From the NCBI GenBank assembly GCA_958510875.1, contig OY294068.1, positions 196,626,315-196,690,314 on the forward strand: a stretch of DNA of 64,000 bases. Direction: 5' to 3'. This document shows positions 22,584 to 34,925 of this stretch, in pieces (position 1 is the stretch's first letter; each line of letters starts with the position of its first letter). The notes below the pieces were generated by a model that saw nothing but the letters and a program-made list of their open reading frames with translations, did not search any database and had not been told where the DNA came from. The translations under genes and the position numbers were made by a program. The DNA comes from Endomychus coccineus (Eukaryota; Arthropoda; Insecta; Coleoptera; Endomychidae).

Positions 22584-25500
22584 ATGGAGTTGATTCGAGG
22601 AATGTGCACTATTTGCAGTAATACTGCGAATAAGGTACTTAAGCAGGAACAGGCAAAAGGTCCAATCGATCAGTTAAAGACTATTTTTCAAACGGGGTAC
22701 AATCCATCATGTGTAAGTATCATATTAGTAAATTTTACAGGGAAAATTCAAGGAACGATGTTTCCTCTATTTAATGTCCCCTTTTTCTTCCACAGGGAAA
22801 TGTTTTTGATTCAATATCATACTTACTCGTTACAATAGCTATGATAGCTGAATGATATTGCTAGAGCAATATGTATTGGGTGTGAAAGCATCGAAATCAT
22901 TATATTGAACTTTATTTGACAATTATTTTTAAACATTGATCAAGTATTTTGTTCTTTTACTGATCTTCCCTATAATACTGCTTTTTCCACACCTTCATCA
23001 AATTGAACTTCTGATCTTCTGATCAATTATTGGGTTTGTTAAGTTATCATATAACCTTGTAGTTAAATGAAGACATTAAGTATGAATGATTGAAATTGTA
23101 AAATACAAGTTTATTGATTGGAATGTGTTTTTGTTTCAGTTCCAATCGCTGAAAAGTTCATTCAAAGTATGTCCAACATGTTGCTTCCATCTGCAACTCA
23201 TCAGTACTATGATGGAACATGCAAGTGTGAAGCCAAAGGAAACAAATGGTGGAAACGAATGTGTATTGTGCAGATCTTGTGTCAATGTCATACTTATAGA
23301 AGCTGACTGGAAGTATTTCCATAATCGACTAGAAGCTTATTATAGCATTGAAAAAAACAAACCGGTAATGGTTTGTTCGCAATGCTATTTTGCCGTTGAC
23401 ACTGCTTTCAACATGAAGAACAATTTGTTTAATAAGTTTGTAAGTAATTATTACTAGAACAATGTTTCTCCCACTGCCCTTTAGTAACATTCCACATATT
23501 TATTGTAGGCTAGTGGAGGACTACTTTCTTTAGGGAAACATTTCTAATTGTCTCAGTGTTGTTGATTGCATAAACTCTTCTCCTGTAAAAAGTTAAAAAG
23601 GTCCAGAATCAATTGTGAAATACTGAAATTTAAATATTTATCTAGTATCAATTATAATGTTCATGTTATTCCTTCATATTTGATATTTCATATTAATCAG
23701 TAAGAAAAACTGGCATAATTGTAAAACATTAATGGATAGTTTCACAATCGTAGTTATCGTTTTAGTTAGTTGCGCAATCTGCCTAATAGTAAACTTGTAG
23801 TAATCAAACTCACCAGAGGTTACATTTAATTTCTATTTCGTTGGTATGAAGTTTTTGTTATTTTACTACGATTTTGCATATTGAATATTAGTAGTTGCTC
23901 TGTGGGGTATGGTATATCTTGAGAAGACAAAGAAGGAACCTCAAAATCTAGCAAATATGATACAAAAACAATACAAGAGAGAAGGTAAGTTTACACCCAT
24001 TGTTTGTTTGTGATAATATACTTCATATTTTCTGAAATGGTGGATAAAACAAACAAAAGGTGTGTAAACTTTACTTGAGAAGAGAAACAATTCTCTGCCC
24101 CCAGGTGACGTTATTCTAATACAGTTACAGTCTAGAACATCGATATGTCTAGGAAATCGTGCATTGTTGTAAAAACTTTGTCGAATTTCATTAATTTCTT
24201 CTTCCTCGGGAGTTTTGACATACTGAAGTCCTAGAAATATGCAATTGCTTGACTAACTCTGCGCACAACCCTACTGGCTGTGGTTTAACATCAGTAGCAA
24301 CTGCTACTTTGCGGTAAGATAATCATTCCTAAAAAAGAAACATAAAAATACACCTATTTACACCTCTGTAGGCATAAAAGCTAGGGTAGGTGTATGGTCA
24401 GAAATAACCTCTTGTATTTCTTCAAGAAGATTTTCTGCTGTTCTTTGGGTAAGCCTGAATCTGCAGGAAAAGTCTTTGTTGTCATATTCTTCAAAGAAAA
24501 TGGGTCTATTTCTAAAAATTCATAATTTTCAAATACCAATGCTCATAAATGTGGGTGTGGAACACGTCAATACAATAATACAATATAGAAAATATCTGAT
24601 TAAAAAGAGAATAATTCACATTAAAAAGAATAAAAAAACATTAAAAACAACAAGTAGGTCCCAAATATCAAGTTATACGTCAACATGACATGAGTGGCAA
24701 TCAACTGGTGAATCGTCAACAGTAAATTTTTCATCCAAATACTCTCTTAGCGTGTAGTAGGCTTTGTATTTTAGGAATCGACTCGGCTTAGTTTTCAACT
24801 GTGTGGTCTCCAGGTTTTTTCATTTTCATTGGTGATTTGTTATACCGGGATATCAAAAATTATCTTGGTCAAGGGTGGTTGTGGAATCTAAAACGTGTGT
24901 CTTACTTTACGTTATCAAAACTTGTGTCAAATTAATTAATTTGAAGTTTCTAAAAGTGAGAAATTTCGCAATTTTATACGAATGTTATAACACCCAGAAG
25001 TCTTTAGCGCTTTAGACTCCGGAATTTTCGCGTGGCCTATCGAAATTAGAAGGTTCGAATTGTATAAAAACACAATTGCATGAACGCCAGACGTCCTATG
25101 TAATTAGCTACGAAAGTAATCATTTTGACATATGCCTCGAGGAGCTCGCTACGCGTCAGTTAGAGTTTATACTTTTTACCTCGATCTTTTTAATTCGGGG
25201 CCGTTTTATGCCCCGTGCGGCCGGCGCCAGTTGTAATAAAGTGTTTTCGGCTATAGGCCGCTATCTTTTAACCGCTTTTGGGTATATTTTAAGTAGCTAA
25301 AAAATTTCCTTTGGTACGTTGCACGTTAGACGCGCGTAGCTGAGACCTGAGAGTACCTGTTTCTATTTTAATTAAATTTTCCTATTTAATCGACATTTTG
25401 GGGCCCGTGACTATGCTATTTAGTTAGCCCCATTCATAAACTAACGACATGGAGCGAAGACCGCATACGAAAAGTCCTCGTAAAGACGTTCTATGTTCCG

Positions 25501-28500
25501 AAGATTTGCACTTTTCTAACTCGCGAGCTACGCGCTCCTCACGTGAACGTCATTCGATTTATCGAAAATTAACCAATTTAAAACAGTTTTCTACCCCGTT
25601 TGTGACTATTGCGACCTTGTAAAAGGTTCAAAGTTAACATTTCGTTTTACATTCCACAACCACCCTTGACCAAGATAATTTTTAATTTGTAGTTCATTAT
25701 TGTTTTACAACTGAAATAAATAGGTATGAAATTTGTAGGTTATTGATGATGTCAGTGTGACAGTGACATAATTATTTCAAACGTAAAGTAAGACACACGT
25801 TTTAGATTCCACAACCACCCTTGACCAAGATAATTTTTGATATCCCGGTATATCTTAGAGATCGTGAAATTGACGTTTTTCTTTGTAAATATGAGGAATT
25901 AAGTTTTTCTGTAATTATGCAATCTTTATTCCTAGTCTGATAACTATGAATCTTTATTCTTGGTAAATAATGGCTTATTAGATTTTACCGCTTCGTAAAT
26001 ATAGATACTATATAATGTGAGAATATTATATTCCACAAAAAGTCTTTTACAGCTTTCCACTTTATTCAACATGAACATACTTCTTAGGCATCTCTTTTGT
26101 AACTCAAAGATTCTGTCGGCCTCTGTAGAGTTGCCGCTAAAATTTTTAATTCTCAGCGCAATACAATATGACGACAATACTTTTTGCGACACGGTCTATG
26201 TGGTGTGAGCAGTCCAAACGGGAGTCAACATAAATCCCAAGGAAACATATACTTTGTGACGTTTTGATTATATTTGTGCCATCAGTAAGTGAAATGGATT
26301 GACGTATTTGCATGACAATTAAATTTAATTGCATTCATTTTTTCTATATTCAACTTTAGGTTATTATAGGTCAACCATTCGTTCAGCGTATCTAGCGTTT
26401 GGAATAATTTCATTTCTAGTTCTATCATGGTCGGTTCACACTATACCGCTGCAATATCATCTGCATACTGACTTATTGAGTCATTTACTAAATCAGGCAC
26501 TTCATTTGTGTGGATTATATATAAAAGAGGTCCAAGGATTGAGCCTTGCGGACCCCCCCCCCCTTCAATTGATAATAAATCGGATTTTAATTCTTTGCCG
26601 TCGCAATTCTGTTCTATCACATATTGAGACCTATTTTTTAGGTAAGACTTCAATAAATTTAGACTTAGTCCTTATAATTCAAGTTTTTTATTAGTAATGA
26701 GTGATCTGACCTGTCAAATGCTTTGGATAGGTCTAAGCAAACGAGTATTGCTGTTTTTAGTTCTCTGATTCTATTATTCTGCACAAGGCTAGATAAACAG
26801 CTCTCAAAGTAGATTTTTTTTTCCTGAAGCCATTTTGGTTGTTTGATATGATGTTGTGTTTGTCCAAGAAGTTTATAAGACGGTTGTGTATAATTTTTTC
26901 GAAGATTTTACCGATGTTGGATAGTAGCGCTATGTGTCTATAGTTGTTTATTAAACAGTTGTCCCCTTTCTTGTAAATAGGCTTAATGAAAGCAATTTTT
27001 AATTTATCCGGAAATATGCCAGAAATCAGAGATAGATTTATTAGGTGAAATACCCCAGGTACTGGTTTATTTAACCAAGACATTATCATGAACTTGAACA
27101 TAGACTGAACATTGTGAAACACAAATTTCTGATTAACCTTTGGTGAACTATTAACTATTAGTTTACTGATGATTGTCAAACCCTCTGTAAGCGAGACAAT
27201 ATCAAATATCGTGGAATCAGTTCTGGCATATCGTCCTCTTTCTCACGAATAGACGTGACTGCGGCTTCTGTTCTTCTGCCAACATTATGAGCAATATGAT
27301 AACTGAGTTTGAAAATGTTTCTACTGGGCCTCTTTTAATCAAAATATAGTTCTAAAAAATACAAGATCAGCAAACTAAAGGTCGTAAAGTTTTGGTTTTC
27401 ATGCTCTCCTGTAAAATTTGCTCCACCTCTACGTGGTAAAGATATGATCCTTCAATTGTACTTTCACTGGAACATTCGGTCATTAGAAAGTGTGTTTATG
27501 TTGATTTATGTTTTTTTATTGGGAAAACACTAACACCTCTTTTTATTTGGCAGCCGGTTTTAAAAAAGTCATCTCTATCGAGGAGGCCATCGACATCACA
27601 AGAACAAAAAGAGACAGATTTCAAAGTTCCGCTGAAAACCACCATAAAAATCAGCAACACCGTGGACAAACAACGTCAATATTCTATTCAAGAACCTGGT
27701 CCGGCATCGTCATCGAAACGGAAATCGTCATTGTCGCCTAAAGTTCTGAGGAAACCTACACCTAAAGCTACACCTTCACCTAAAACTAGAAAGAACAGAT
27801 CTCGTTTGCCTTCTAAGGTAAAAGATAAAAACCTCGACAAAACGCCAAGCAAGTTGTCGTTGAGTCCCGCGGACCTCAAATCGATAATAAAACCTCTCAC
27901 GAAAAGGTTGAAACCGTTATCGAAGGACAGTTCGTTCAGCGAAGAGGTCATCGACAGTGATTACAAGATGTACGGACAGGTTCCTTTCGTTTTGATCGAA
28001 CGCGTGAAAGAAACGGTAATGGACGTACCATATAAAGTTGCTAGTCCAAAATCGACGCCGAAATCTAGGAACCTCTTCAAAATCAAATTCAGGGAGGCCA
28101 AAGTGTCGCCGACTAAGGGTAGAGTTCGTCGCGGTGTGAAACAATTCGAAATAGCGTCGGATTCGGAAGAGAATACGCCGGTCGAAATTGTTAAAAGTGT
28201 AAATAAAGACATTGTGGTACGTTTGACGAGGATGCGTAGCGAAATGGAAAGTGACGAAGGGTCGTCGTTGATTAGCAAGAACAACGCGAAAACGCCGACA
28301 TCCGACGACCATAAAACGTTAAATTCCCCTTCGCTCAAAAAGGAACTGAACGAGATCGTGAAAAAATACACGGACATCGAGAAAGTTTTCTCCGATACGG
28401 ACGTACTGGAGATAAACGAGAACGGTATAGTTGAAGAAACGCCAGAAACGATGGACACCAATCAAGAATCAAACATAGAAGCAATCGAAGAGGGTAAAAA

Positions 28501-29287
28501 TGGATCTGAAGAAGCATTAATTAAAAATGGAAATCTAGACAATTCAATCGATGCCGAATTAGTAGGAAATGAACCTACAGTAGATGAGGTTGCTGCCGTC
28601 ACAAATGACGATACAAAATCGGACGAGGACTTGCAATCACAAGATGGTGAAGCGGAAGAAATCAGAACAATTGCAGACGCAACAGCAACGGAAAATGTCG
28701 AAGAAACGAAAGATACTGAAAACGATGATAAACTTGAAGACGGCGTAACAATTGAAGATTGCGATAAAGATTCAGATCATGAAGAAAAGAAATCAGACTT
28801 GGAACAGACTGAAAATGAAAAAAGTTTAGTAGAAATCGATACAGAAGAAGGAACAGAGTCGGACCAAATCGAAAAAGACGTCGTTGTCGAGCAAACTGAA
28901 AATGTTGATGAGACTGAACCAACCGCAAACGATAACAGTGAAGAGCCGAAGGAAACTGCACAGGTTAACGATCAAACCGAGGAAAGCGTCAATGAAGATT
29001 TCGGTAGTTTGATAGACGAAGTGGCGAAGTGTTTATCGAAAACCACGGACGATTCCGATGATTATCTGGAACTTCACGATTCCGAGGGAACCATCGGTTT
29101 GGACTTTGAAAATGTCGTGGAAAAAGAAGCGGTTAAAATTGACGCCGAAAATGTTGACGAGGAGGAGGAGGGCAGAGGAAGGAAACGAAGGCTATCTGAA
29201 GTGGACGATTTGACGGGGCAAGATAGGAAAGATAAAAAGAAAGTGAGGTTTAATGACACTGTTGAATCTTTTGAGTTGAGTGAATGA
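22584..29287 (+). CDS. ZAD-like cysteine-rich nuclear protein with acidic tail
   Basis: Exons 22584-22712, 23140-23439, 27554-29287, all joined in phase 0 at GTAAGT donors and CAG acceptors; 720 aa. Residues 1-143 hold two four-cysteine modules: C8-x2-C11 with C54-x2-C57, and C84-x2-C87 with C122-x2-C125. The second ends PVMVCSQC...A..F, as in ZAD dimerisation domains of insect zinc-finger factors. No C2H2 fingers follow. Residues ~144-320 are basic and Ser/Pro/Lys-rich; ~350-660 are strongly acidic and low-complexity. A basic RGRKRR patch (684-689) and KKVRF (705-709), matching the RVxF PP1-docking consensus, lie at the end. I infer a nuclear scaffold or chromatin protein; I do not recognise an ortholog. 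The 4.1-kb second intron is TE-rich. The gene is head-to-head with GTF2H1. Confidence 0.8.
23985..24500 (-). pseudogene. PIF/Harbinger transposase remnant
   Basis: Minus-strand translation in shifted frames gives RPIFFEEYDNKDF.CRFRLT near 24480, then VSRVVRRVSQAIA near 24250, then a block reading EEEEINEIRQSFYNNARFPR and ..LDCN..RITSPGG at about 24095-24230. This order matches PIF/Harbinger DDE transposases, with the first catalytic Asp (LDCN, usually IDCT) kept. Stops and frameshifts make it dead. An imperfect inverted pair, aagtttacac / gtgtaaactt, occurs at 23986 and 24062. Confidence 0.7.
24841..25852. mobile_element. TIR DNA transposon, non-autonomous
   Basis: Inverted termini of about 73 bp: tataccgggatatcaaaaat at the left and atttttgatatcccggtata at the right, including a long shared block with 'cttggtcaagggtggttgtgg'. 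A third, internal copy of the terminal segment sits at 25643-25681. A putative LTR is nested inside. No transposase frame is recognised. Confidence 0.8.
24983..25395 (+). mobile_element. Putative solo or 5' LTR nested in TIR element
   Basis: Starts TGTTATAACA and ends ATCGACA (TG...CA). TATA-like tgtataaaaa lies near 25062 and aataaag near 25236. It is followed by ttttggggcccg, which could be a primer-binding site, and by a 57-codon open frame at 25449-25622 (MERRPHTKSPRK...) that could be the start of gag. GC content is higher than the surroundings. No second LTR is seen, so this is tentative. Confidence 0.4.
25930..27200 (-). mobile_element. 5'-truncated non-LTR retrotransposon, RT fragments
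   Basis: Minus strand, frames broken by indels. At 26757-27179 the RT N-terminal part reads IKPIYKKGD, YRHIALLSNIGKIFEKII, NGFRKKKST. At 26441-26653 come SYLKNRSQ, GGGGPQGSILGPLLY and SQYADDIAAV with catalytic YADD. Then a thumb-like FLGIYVDS and a C-terminal LQKRCLR stretch at 25944-26192. An 11-base poly-C run at 26552-26562 expands the glycines before PQG. Jockey/CR1-type. Lies in intron 2 of the ZAD-like gene, antisense to it. Confidence 0.8.
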
Positions 29288-29860
29288 TTTTGTGTAAATA
29301 AGTTTTATGTTAACGTTACTCCCCATTCTTAGTTGGCTGAACGATAAGCGGCATGGGATTCTTAATTTGTGTTGTATTTAGCACCGGTAATAACCGTTCA
29401 GCTGTACAAAAAAAAAATTTACCGATTTTTTGTGATATTTGGAATGATTACGAAAAATTTGGTACCTTGTAAGTGAAAGAAATATTTGAAATAAAGCTAT
29501 GATTTTTTATATTATATTAATTGCAGCTGCATGTCACAAAATATTTGTTAATATTATCAAATTTCTCTTAACTTTTGGGATATTTTGGTTAAATATCATC
29601 TCCAAATATAATAATAAAATGCTGTTTATCATATTTAGTTGTGTAATGTTTGAATTATTGTAATACCATCAATTTTGATTCATTAAATACCAAGATTGTT
29701 TAATTAATTTTGAAAAAATTATGAATTGTATGTAAATATTTCTGATAATTATTGGAATATTGTTTTAAAATGAGAAAATAAATGTTTTCAATGGCATTCT
29801 AAAGTTATCAAATGTTTATGGTTCGAAAAAATTATTATCATTACAAAAATTATTCTAGAA
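29288..29860. other. 3' flank of ZAD-like gene
   Basis: AT-rich. aataaag at about 29491 is a plausible poly(A) signal 200 bp after the stop. Nothing else recognised. Confidence 0.5.
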
Positions 29861-30806
29861 TATACAGGGTGAGTCAGTTTTTTGTAGGCAAAGTCCAACA
29901 GGAGATAGAACAGGTGTTTTTAAGAAGAAAAGTTCCCATTAACATATGTCTTAGAAGGCTTCGTTTTCGAGATACAGGGTGTTGAAATTAGAAAAAAAAC
30001 TTCGTTTTTTGCGAATATCTCCGGAACCGTTTATTGTACAGAAAACTGCTTTTGTAAGCATTTTCTACTCATACTAAGCTATGTTTGGTGCGATAAAAAA
30101 ATTTTTTTAGTCAGTTGGTGAAGATTTTGAAGGGGTAGTGGGTGTTTTTCTCCCCAACTTCTACGCCACTGGAAAAAAGTACGGTTTTGAGACAATCATT
30201 TGAACCGTCAATATTTTATAAAAAAGGTACTCTCGGTCATAAGCTCTAAAGTTGACCGTTTTAGAGAAAAATCAAATTTTATGTTGAAAAACATGGTAAA
30301 TCTTTGAAATAAAATTTATTTTTTACTAATTAAACAAAATTTATTTAAACGTTAGAACAAGCAACAAAACCAAAAAATTGACCATGTTTTTCAACATAAA
30401 AGTTGATTTATCTCGAAAACGGTCAACTTGTGACCTTTTTTGTGTAGAAAACATTGGCGGTTCAAATGGGCGTCTCAGAACCGTACTTTTTCCAGTGGCG
30501 TAGAAGTTGAAGAGAAAAACAACCACAACCCCTTCAAAATCTTCACCAATTATGACTGATAAATTTTTTTTTATCGCACAAATCATAGCTTACTATGAGT
30601 AGAAAATGCTTACAAAAGCTGTTTTCTGTACGATAAACGGTTCCGGAGATATTCGCAAAAAACTAATTAATGTTTTTTTATTTCAACACCCGTATCTCGA
30701 AAACGAAGCCTTCTACGACATGTGTTTATAGGAACTTTTCTTCTTAAAAACACCTGTTCTATCTCCTGTTGGAGTTTGTCTACAAAAAACGGACTCGCCC
30801 TGTATA
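29861..30806. mobile_element. Long-TIR foldback MITE with TA ends
   Basis: Begins tatacagggtgagtcagttt and ends cggactcgccctgtata. Reverse complementarity runs nearly the whole way to the centre near 30330: for example 'ctccggaaccgtttattgta' at left against its complement near 30625-30650, and 'aaaacggtcaac' style blocks around the centre. The TACAGGGTG.GTC terminus and TA flanks suggest a Tc1/mariner-type non-autonomous element. No transposase. Confidence 0.85.
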
Positions 30807-31007
30807 ATGAAATTATTAAAAAAGTTGAGTTAATTTAAAAATGAATTAATATTTATTTAAATTTTTGTAATGTGTTATCACCTAGTTAACTATTTAAATT
30901 TTCTCAACCATCGGAAAATATTATTATAACTTGTTTTTTTTTAACATTATGTTTTCCTATACTGCTGATCAAGCAATATAACATTCAAAATGATTGAAAA
31001 TTCGTCC

Positions 31008-32063
31008 AAAAGTACCATTTTTGGTCCTAGGCAAATTATTTATTTTGTTAATAAACAATAAATAGCATAAACAATTTTAAACGCTATTTTCTATTGATTT
31101 TAAACAGTTACAATGTTTTTTTTATTTATTTGACCGATAAACAGTGTTTATAACATTTTGTTTATAAATAAACGATTTCTTAGTTAAAAAATGAACAAAA
31201 AATAAAAGTTTTCTAAATATTCGCCATTACAGTCATTTTCGGATAATTAGAACCTGCTAATGTCCATTTAATAATTAGTTGCTAATGCGTTAGTTAATAA
31301 ACAATTTGTTAACAAATTAACTAAAAAATAAAAGTCATTTTCAATCAAGGAAGGGTTATATTCTGAAATAAATTGAAAAGAAAAACGTTTCAAATTATAT
31401 TTAAATTAGTTTTAATTAAATTAAGGCGAAATTTTGAAATATACATTATTCATTCTCATCTTCATTATTATCATCATTGTTACAACAAAATGGTGTAAAA
31501 TTTTCAATTCTATTATGATCACATTCATCATAATTGTTGAAGATTATTTTTTGTAAAGTTATTCAAACTGACCCCCATACAATTTCCGCTGGTGAACAAT
31601 CCACTTTTACTTTTTGTTAATTTGTTAACTAACAAATTGTGTATTGACTAATTATATCAGCAACTAATTAAAAAATTAACATCAAATTCATGTTTAATGA
31701 GTTAAAGTTATCCGAAAATGACTCTGTGTCGAAAATTTTGATTTTTTGTTAATTTGATAATTAACAAATGGTTTATCAACTAATTATATTAGCAACTAAT
31801 TGAAAAATGGACATCTAATTTGTGTTTGAAAGGTCCAAATTATCCGAAAATAACTAGTCTCGAATATTTAGGAAATTTTTTTTGTTAATTTATTAATTAA
31901 CAAATTGTTATAAACATTGGATAAACACTGTTTATCGGTGAAATAAATAAAAAAATACACACTACCTGCTTAAATTCAATGGAAAATAGCGTTTAAAAAT
32001 TTTTTGCCACTATTTATTGTTTATTAATAAAATAAATAATTTGTCAAAGACCAAAAGTGGTAA
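31008..32063. repeat. AT-rich foldback repeat with internal ~125-bp tandem units
   Basis: The left arm (about 31008-31340) and right arm (about 31600-32063) are inverted: 'gcaaattatttattttgtta' pairs with the block near 32030, and 'gataaacagtgtttat' occurs in both. The right arm contains repeated units built of ttgttaatttg.taa, caactaattatat.agcaact and ttatccgaaaat. No coding sequence. Confidence 0.7.
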
Positions 32064-34925
32064 GCTTTGATCTAGGTGTCAAGACGAATCGAATGAGCCC
32101 TCACAGATCAAAAATCAAAGAAATTATCAAATGTTGATGGTGTGACAAAATTATTTCTGAACATTGGGAATATTGCAATAAAATTATTTAAAAAGTGCAA
32201 ACTAAACTGATAATATTCATTTTCATAACCATTTTCTCAATAAAATTATGAAGTTTAATATAAATTTCCTACTATTGAAAAAAGTTTAATATGTGAATTT
32301 TGCAATTTAAGATACATTGAAAAAATAATAACTTCTCTACATTATAACTTTAATTGCATATTGAATTCTATTTTTTCATACAAATCAATAAGTAAATTAT
32401 TTTGGTAGAAAAGTATATTGCTAAATAATTAGTTAAGTTTCATATTTTATAAATGGTATTCTTTTTTCAATCATTACATATTTTTTTTAAATGTCATAAT
32501 GTATTTTTGAACAATACTATAAATTTCTCCTGTTAAATAAATTCGCTTACCATTATTTGAATTTGAAAATATATTCAAAACAATTTCTTAGGAATAACAC
32601 TAAAGTTTATGCCCAAAATTAGCGCTGCTGGTAAAATTTACAGGAATTTATAAATAAATCTTCAAAATAAGTACAGCTGAAGCGGTAACTCGTGCAACTA
32701 AGTTTGTAACTGGCGTGGTACCAAACTTATGGAATCTCTTGAACTCTGGAATTAAGACATGATTTTTGTACAATAAAGATTAATTTTTAATATTGTCAAG
32801 CCTATATTGTCTTATTCTCTCATTTATATAGTAATATGAATAAAGTTATCCAATTTGTTATTGATATATTTTTGGCAGTTTACTGTTCTAAGTTTAATTC
32901 ATGCATTTCCTTCCAACCAAGCGAAAAACTTCCTGATGCGACAGGTAATTGCCAAATTCAAACTAAGGAACGACCCGAACCCTGGATGTGTCGCTAGAAG
33001 AAAGAGCGTTTTTCGAAAATTTGAGTGTTTCTCTGATATCTGAAGCTTTTGGAGCTAGAAAAAATATTGGCATCAACCATCTTGTAGAAAGTTGTCAGCT
33101 TCCATTTTGAAGTTGCTAAGGTGCATTGTTTTCTAGATCCCGCTCACTTCGTTGGTTCGGAGACTTTTAGTATGTTCACTTCCTCCCTTCACCCTGAAGT
33201 CAACATCCTGTTGCTGAACAAAGTGGCGGCTCGCCAGGTGAAGCAATTGCAGCACTGATTCACCTTTGGTTTTCTTCACTTACTGAGGTTACATTTCTTC
33301 TCATATTATCCGCGCAAAAAGTAGTTTGAACTCAAAATTTCAAATTCGTTTTGTAGTTAAAATTTAAATTATAAATTTTCACAGTTTACAACCATTTTTA
33401 ATATGGGAACGTTCCAATAGTAGCTAAATAAGGCGCCGGTAATCTTCTCCCTTCTTTACGTTTGAACGCTAGAGAGAGAATCAATTTCCAGTCAACAATG
33501 TTTTGATGCAAATGTTCGGCCGGTTGCCATGGTAACGGCGCGTAAGCTTATACTGTCGCCATACTTCCACAACAGTTGTAATCATGAGCTGAACCAGCGG
33601 CAACGCATGATTCAAGCGAGTGTATTGTGTACATTAAAGACATGAATCGTGTTTTGGAAAGGTAATGAAAAAATCCAATAAAACCAGTATTTGCTAAACT
33701 ATTTATTAGTATCGTATAAACATAAGTAAATAAATATATTATGAGCCTGATGCGTTTAGAACTTCTGATTTATAATAAATACAAATAGACGTTCCGGTTT
33801 GAAACCTTACCTGCAGGAAGAACATGTCTTGTTTTTTAATGTAATAATCATACATAAACTTTTTCGTCATCTGTATCAAATTTGGCGGACATCTGAAAAA
33901 TTTATGTTAACAATATAAAATGTCAAATCTACATGTTTACAATGTTATTCCATTGTGGAGAGTAGGTATATTGAATGAGAAAATTAACATATTCTTTTAT
34001 TTTCACATTAAACTTAAAGTTATACAAAAACTTAAGAATATGAAATATTTTTTGTGTGTTTTTGTTCACCTAAACCTTAAACGTGCGAAATCAGATTTGG
34101 CAGTTAGGAAGGCGTACATGCCGCAATCTTTGGCTTTATCATTATCAAGCAAAAGTCAACATGAGATAAATGGGTATGTCGGGAATCTCGTATAGCAGCA
34201 AGCTGTGTGGCCTAACTTGGATGGAATCAGCGGAGTGTCAAGCACGTAATTTCGGGGAAATACCGAATTTTGCGGGATAAGCGAAAGGAGAGAGAGATAG
34301 GACGGTCGGGGGTCAGTCTTTGTTTGGCACTGCGAGAGATCACCACGCTTTTACGAACCCTAGACACATAATCTATCATAGAAAGACAATTTAGTTATCT
34401 ACGTTCAGTGTTTTGTTTATTTGATTTTTGTTATTAAGAGTGTTGTGACTTATGTTGTATTTCATCAACATGGAAAACCAAGGTGAAAACGACACTTCAA
34501 TAAGTATATTCATTTGTTTCTGATTTTATTGCATTGATTTAGTTTGGTGCACTCAAGTAGTCTCACATTCGCCGTAACGTTTGTGAAGTTCGAGAATTCC
34601 TTCGTAATGTCTCATATTTTCATGACAAAATGTTAAATAATATCACATTGAAATTATTTGAAGCTAAATTATTTTTTCGGTGTGAAATTCTGTTACCGAA
34701 TATCCCGAGTGCAGAAATTAATTTCCTGAAATTTTGCATATGGGATATTATAAGTGAATTGATCTTTACGTATTTCTATTTGACGGCAGCCTAAGAAAGA
34801 AGTCATCCTGTGACTGTTATCATTTAAGCACAACCGTTGTGCTCTGGACTGAAACTTTAACTCAATAAGTAGTATATATAGTAATATATTGTCTTACAGC
34901 TGTCAATGTGTTTTAACATTAGAAA
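32064..34925. other. Unassigned intergenic region with promoter-like patch
   Basis: No homologous gene recognised. A GC-richer patch at 33430-33620 contains a perfect X-box. A short open start, ATGAATCGTGTT..., at 33642 with a GTAATG donor, and another ATG at 34470, could be first exons, but no partner exons were found. Confidence 0.4.
33523..33536. promoter_or_regulatory. Perfect X-box (RFX-type) motif
   Basis: GTTGCCATGGTAAC fits the X-box consensus GTNRCC-N2-RGYAAC exactly and is itself nearly palindromic. X-boxes mark ciliary genes regulated by RFX factors. It lies 1.4 kb beyond the 3' end of the TTC29-A gene rather than upstream of it, so its target is unclear. Confidence 0.55.

Noticed and set aside
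25076..25300. 74-codon frame in the TIR element
   Set aside because: Lies in a putative LTR; no domain recognised.
27917..28961. Long minus-strand open frames opposite the ZAD-like exon
   Set aside because: Mirror frames of a codon-biased acidic coding exon; low-complexity and without motifs.
34470..34500. Candidate first coding exon starting ATGGAAAACCAAGG
   Set aside because: No good donor follows (stop after 17 codons) and no partner exon was found.
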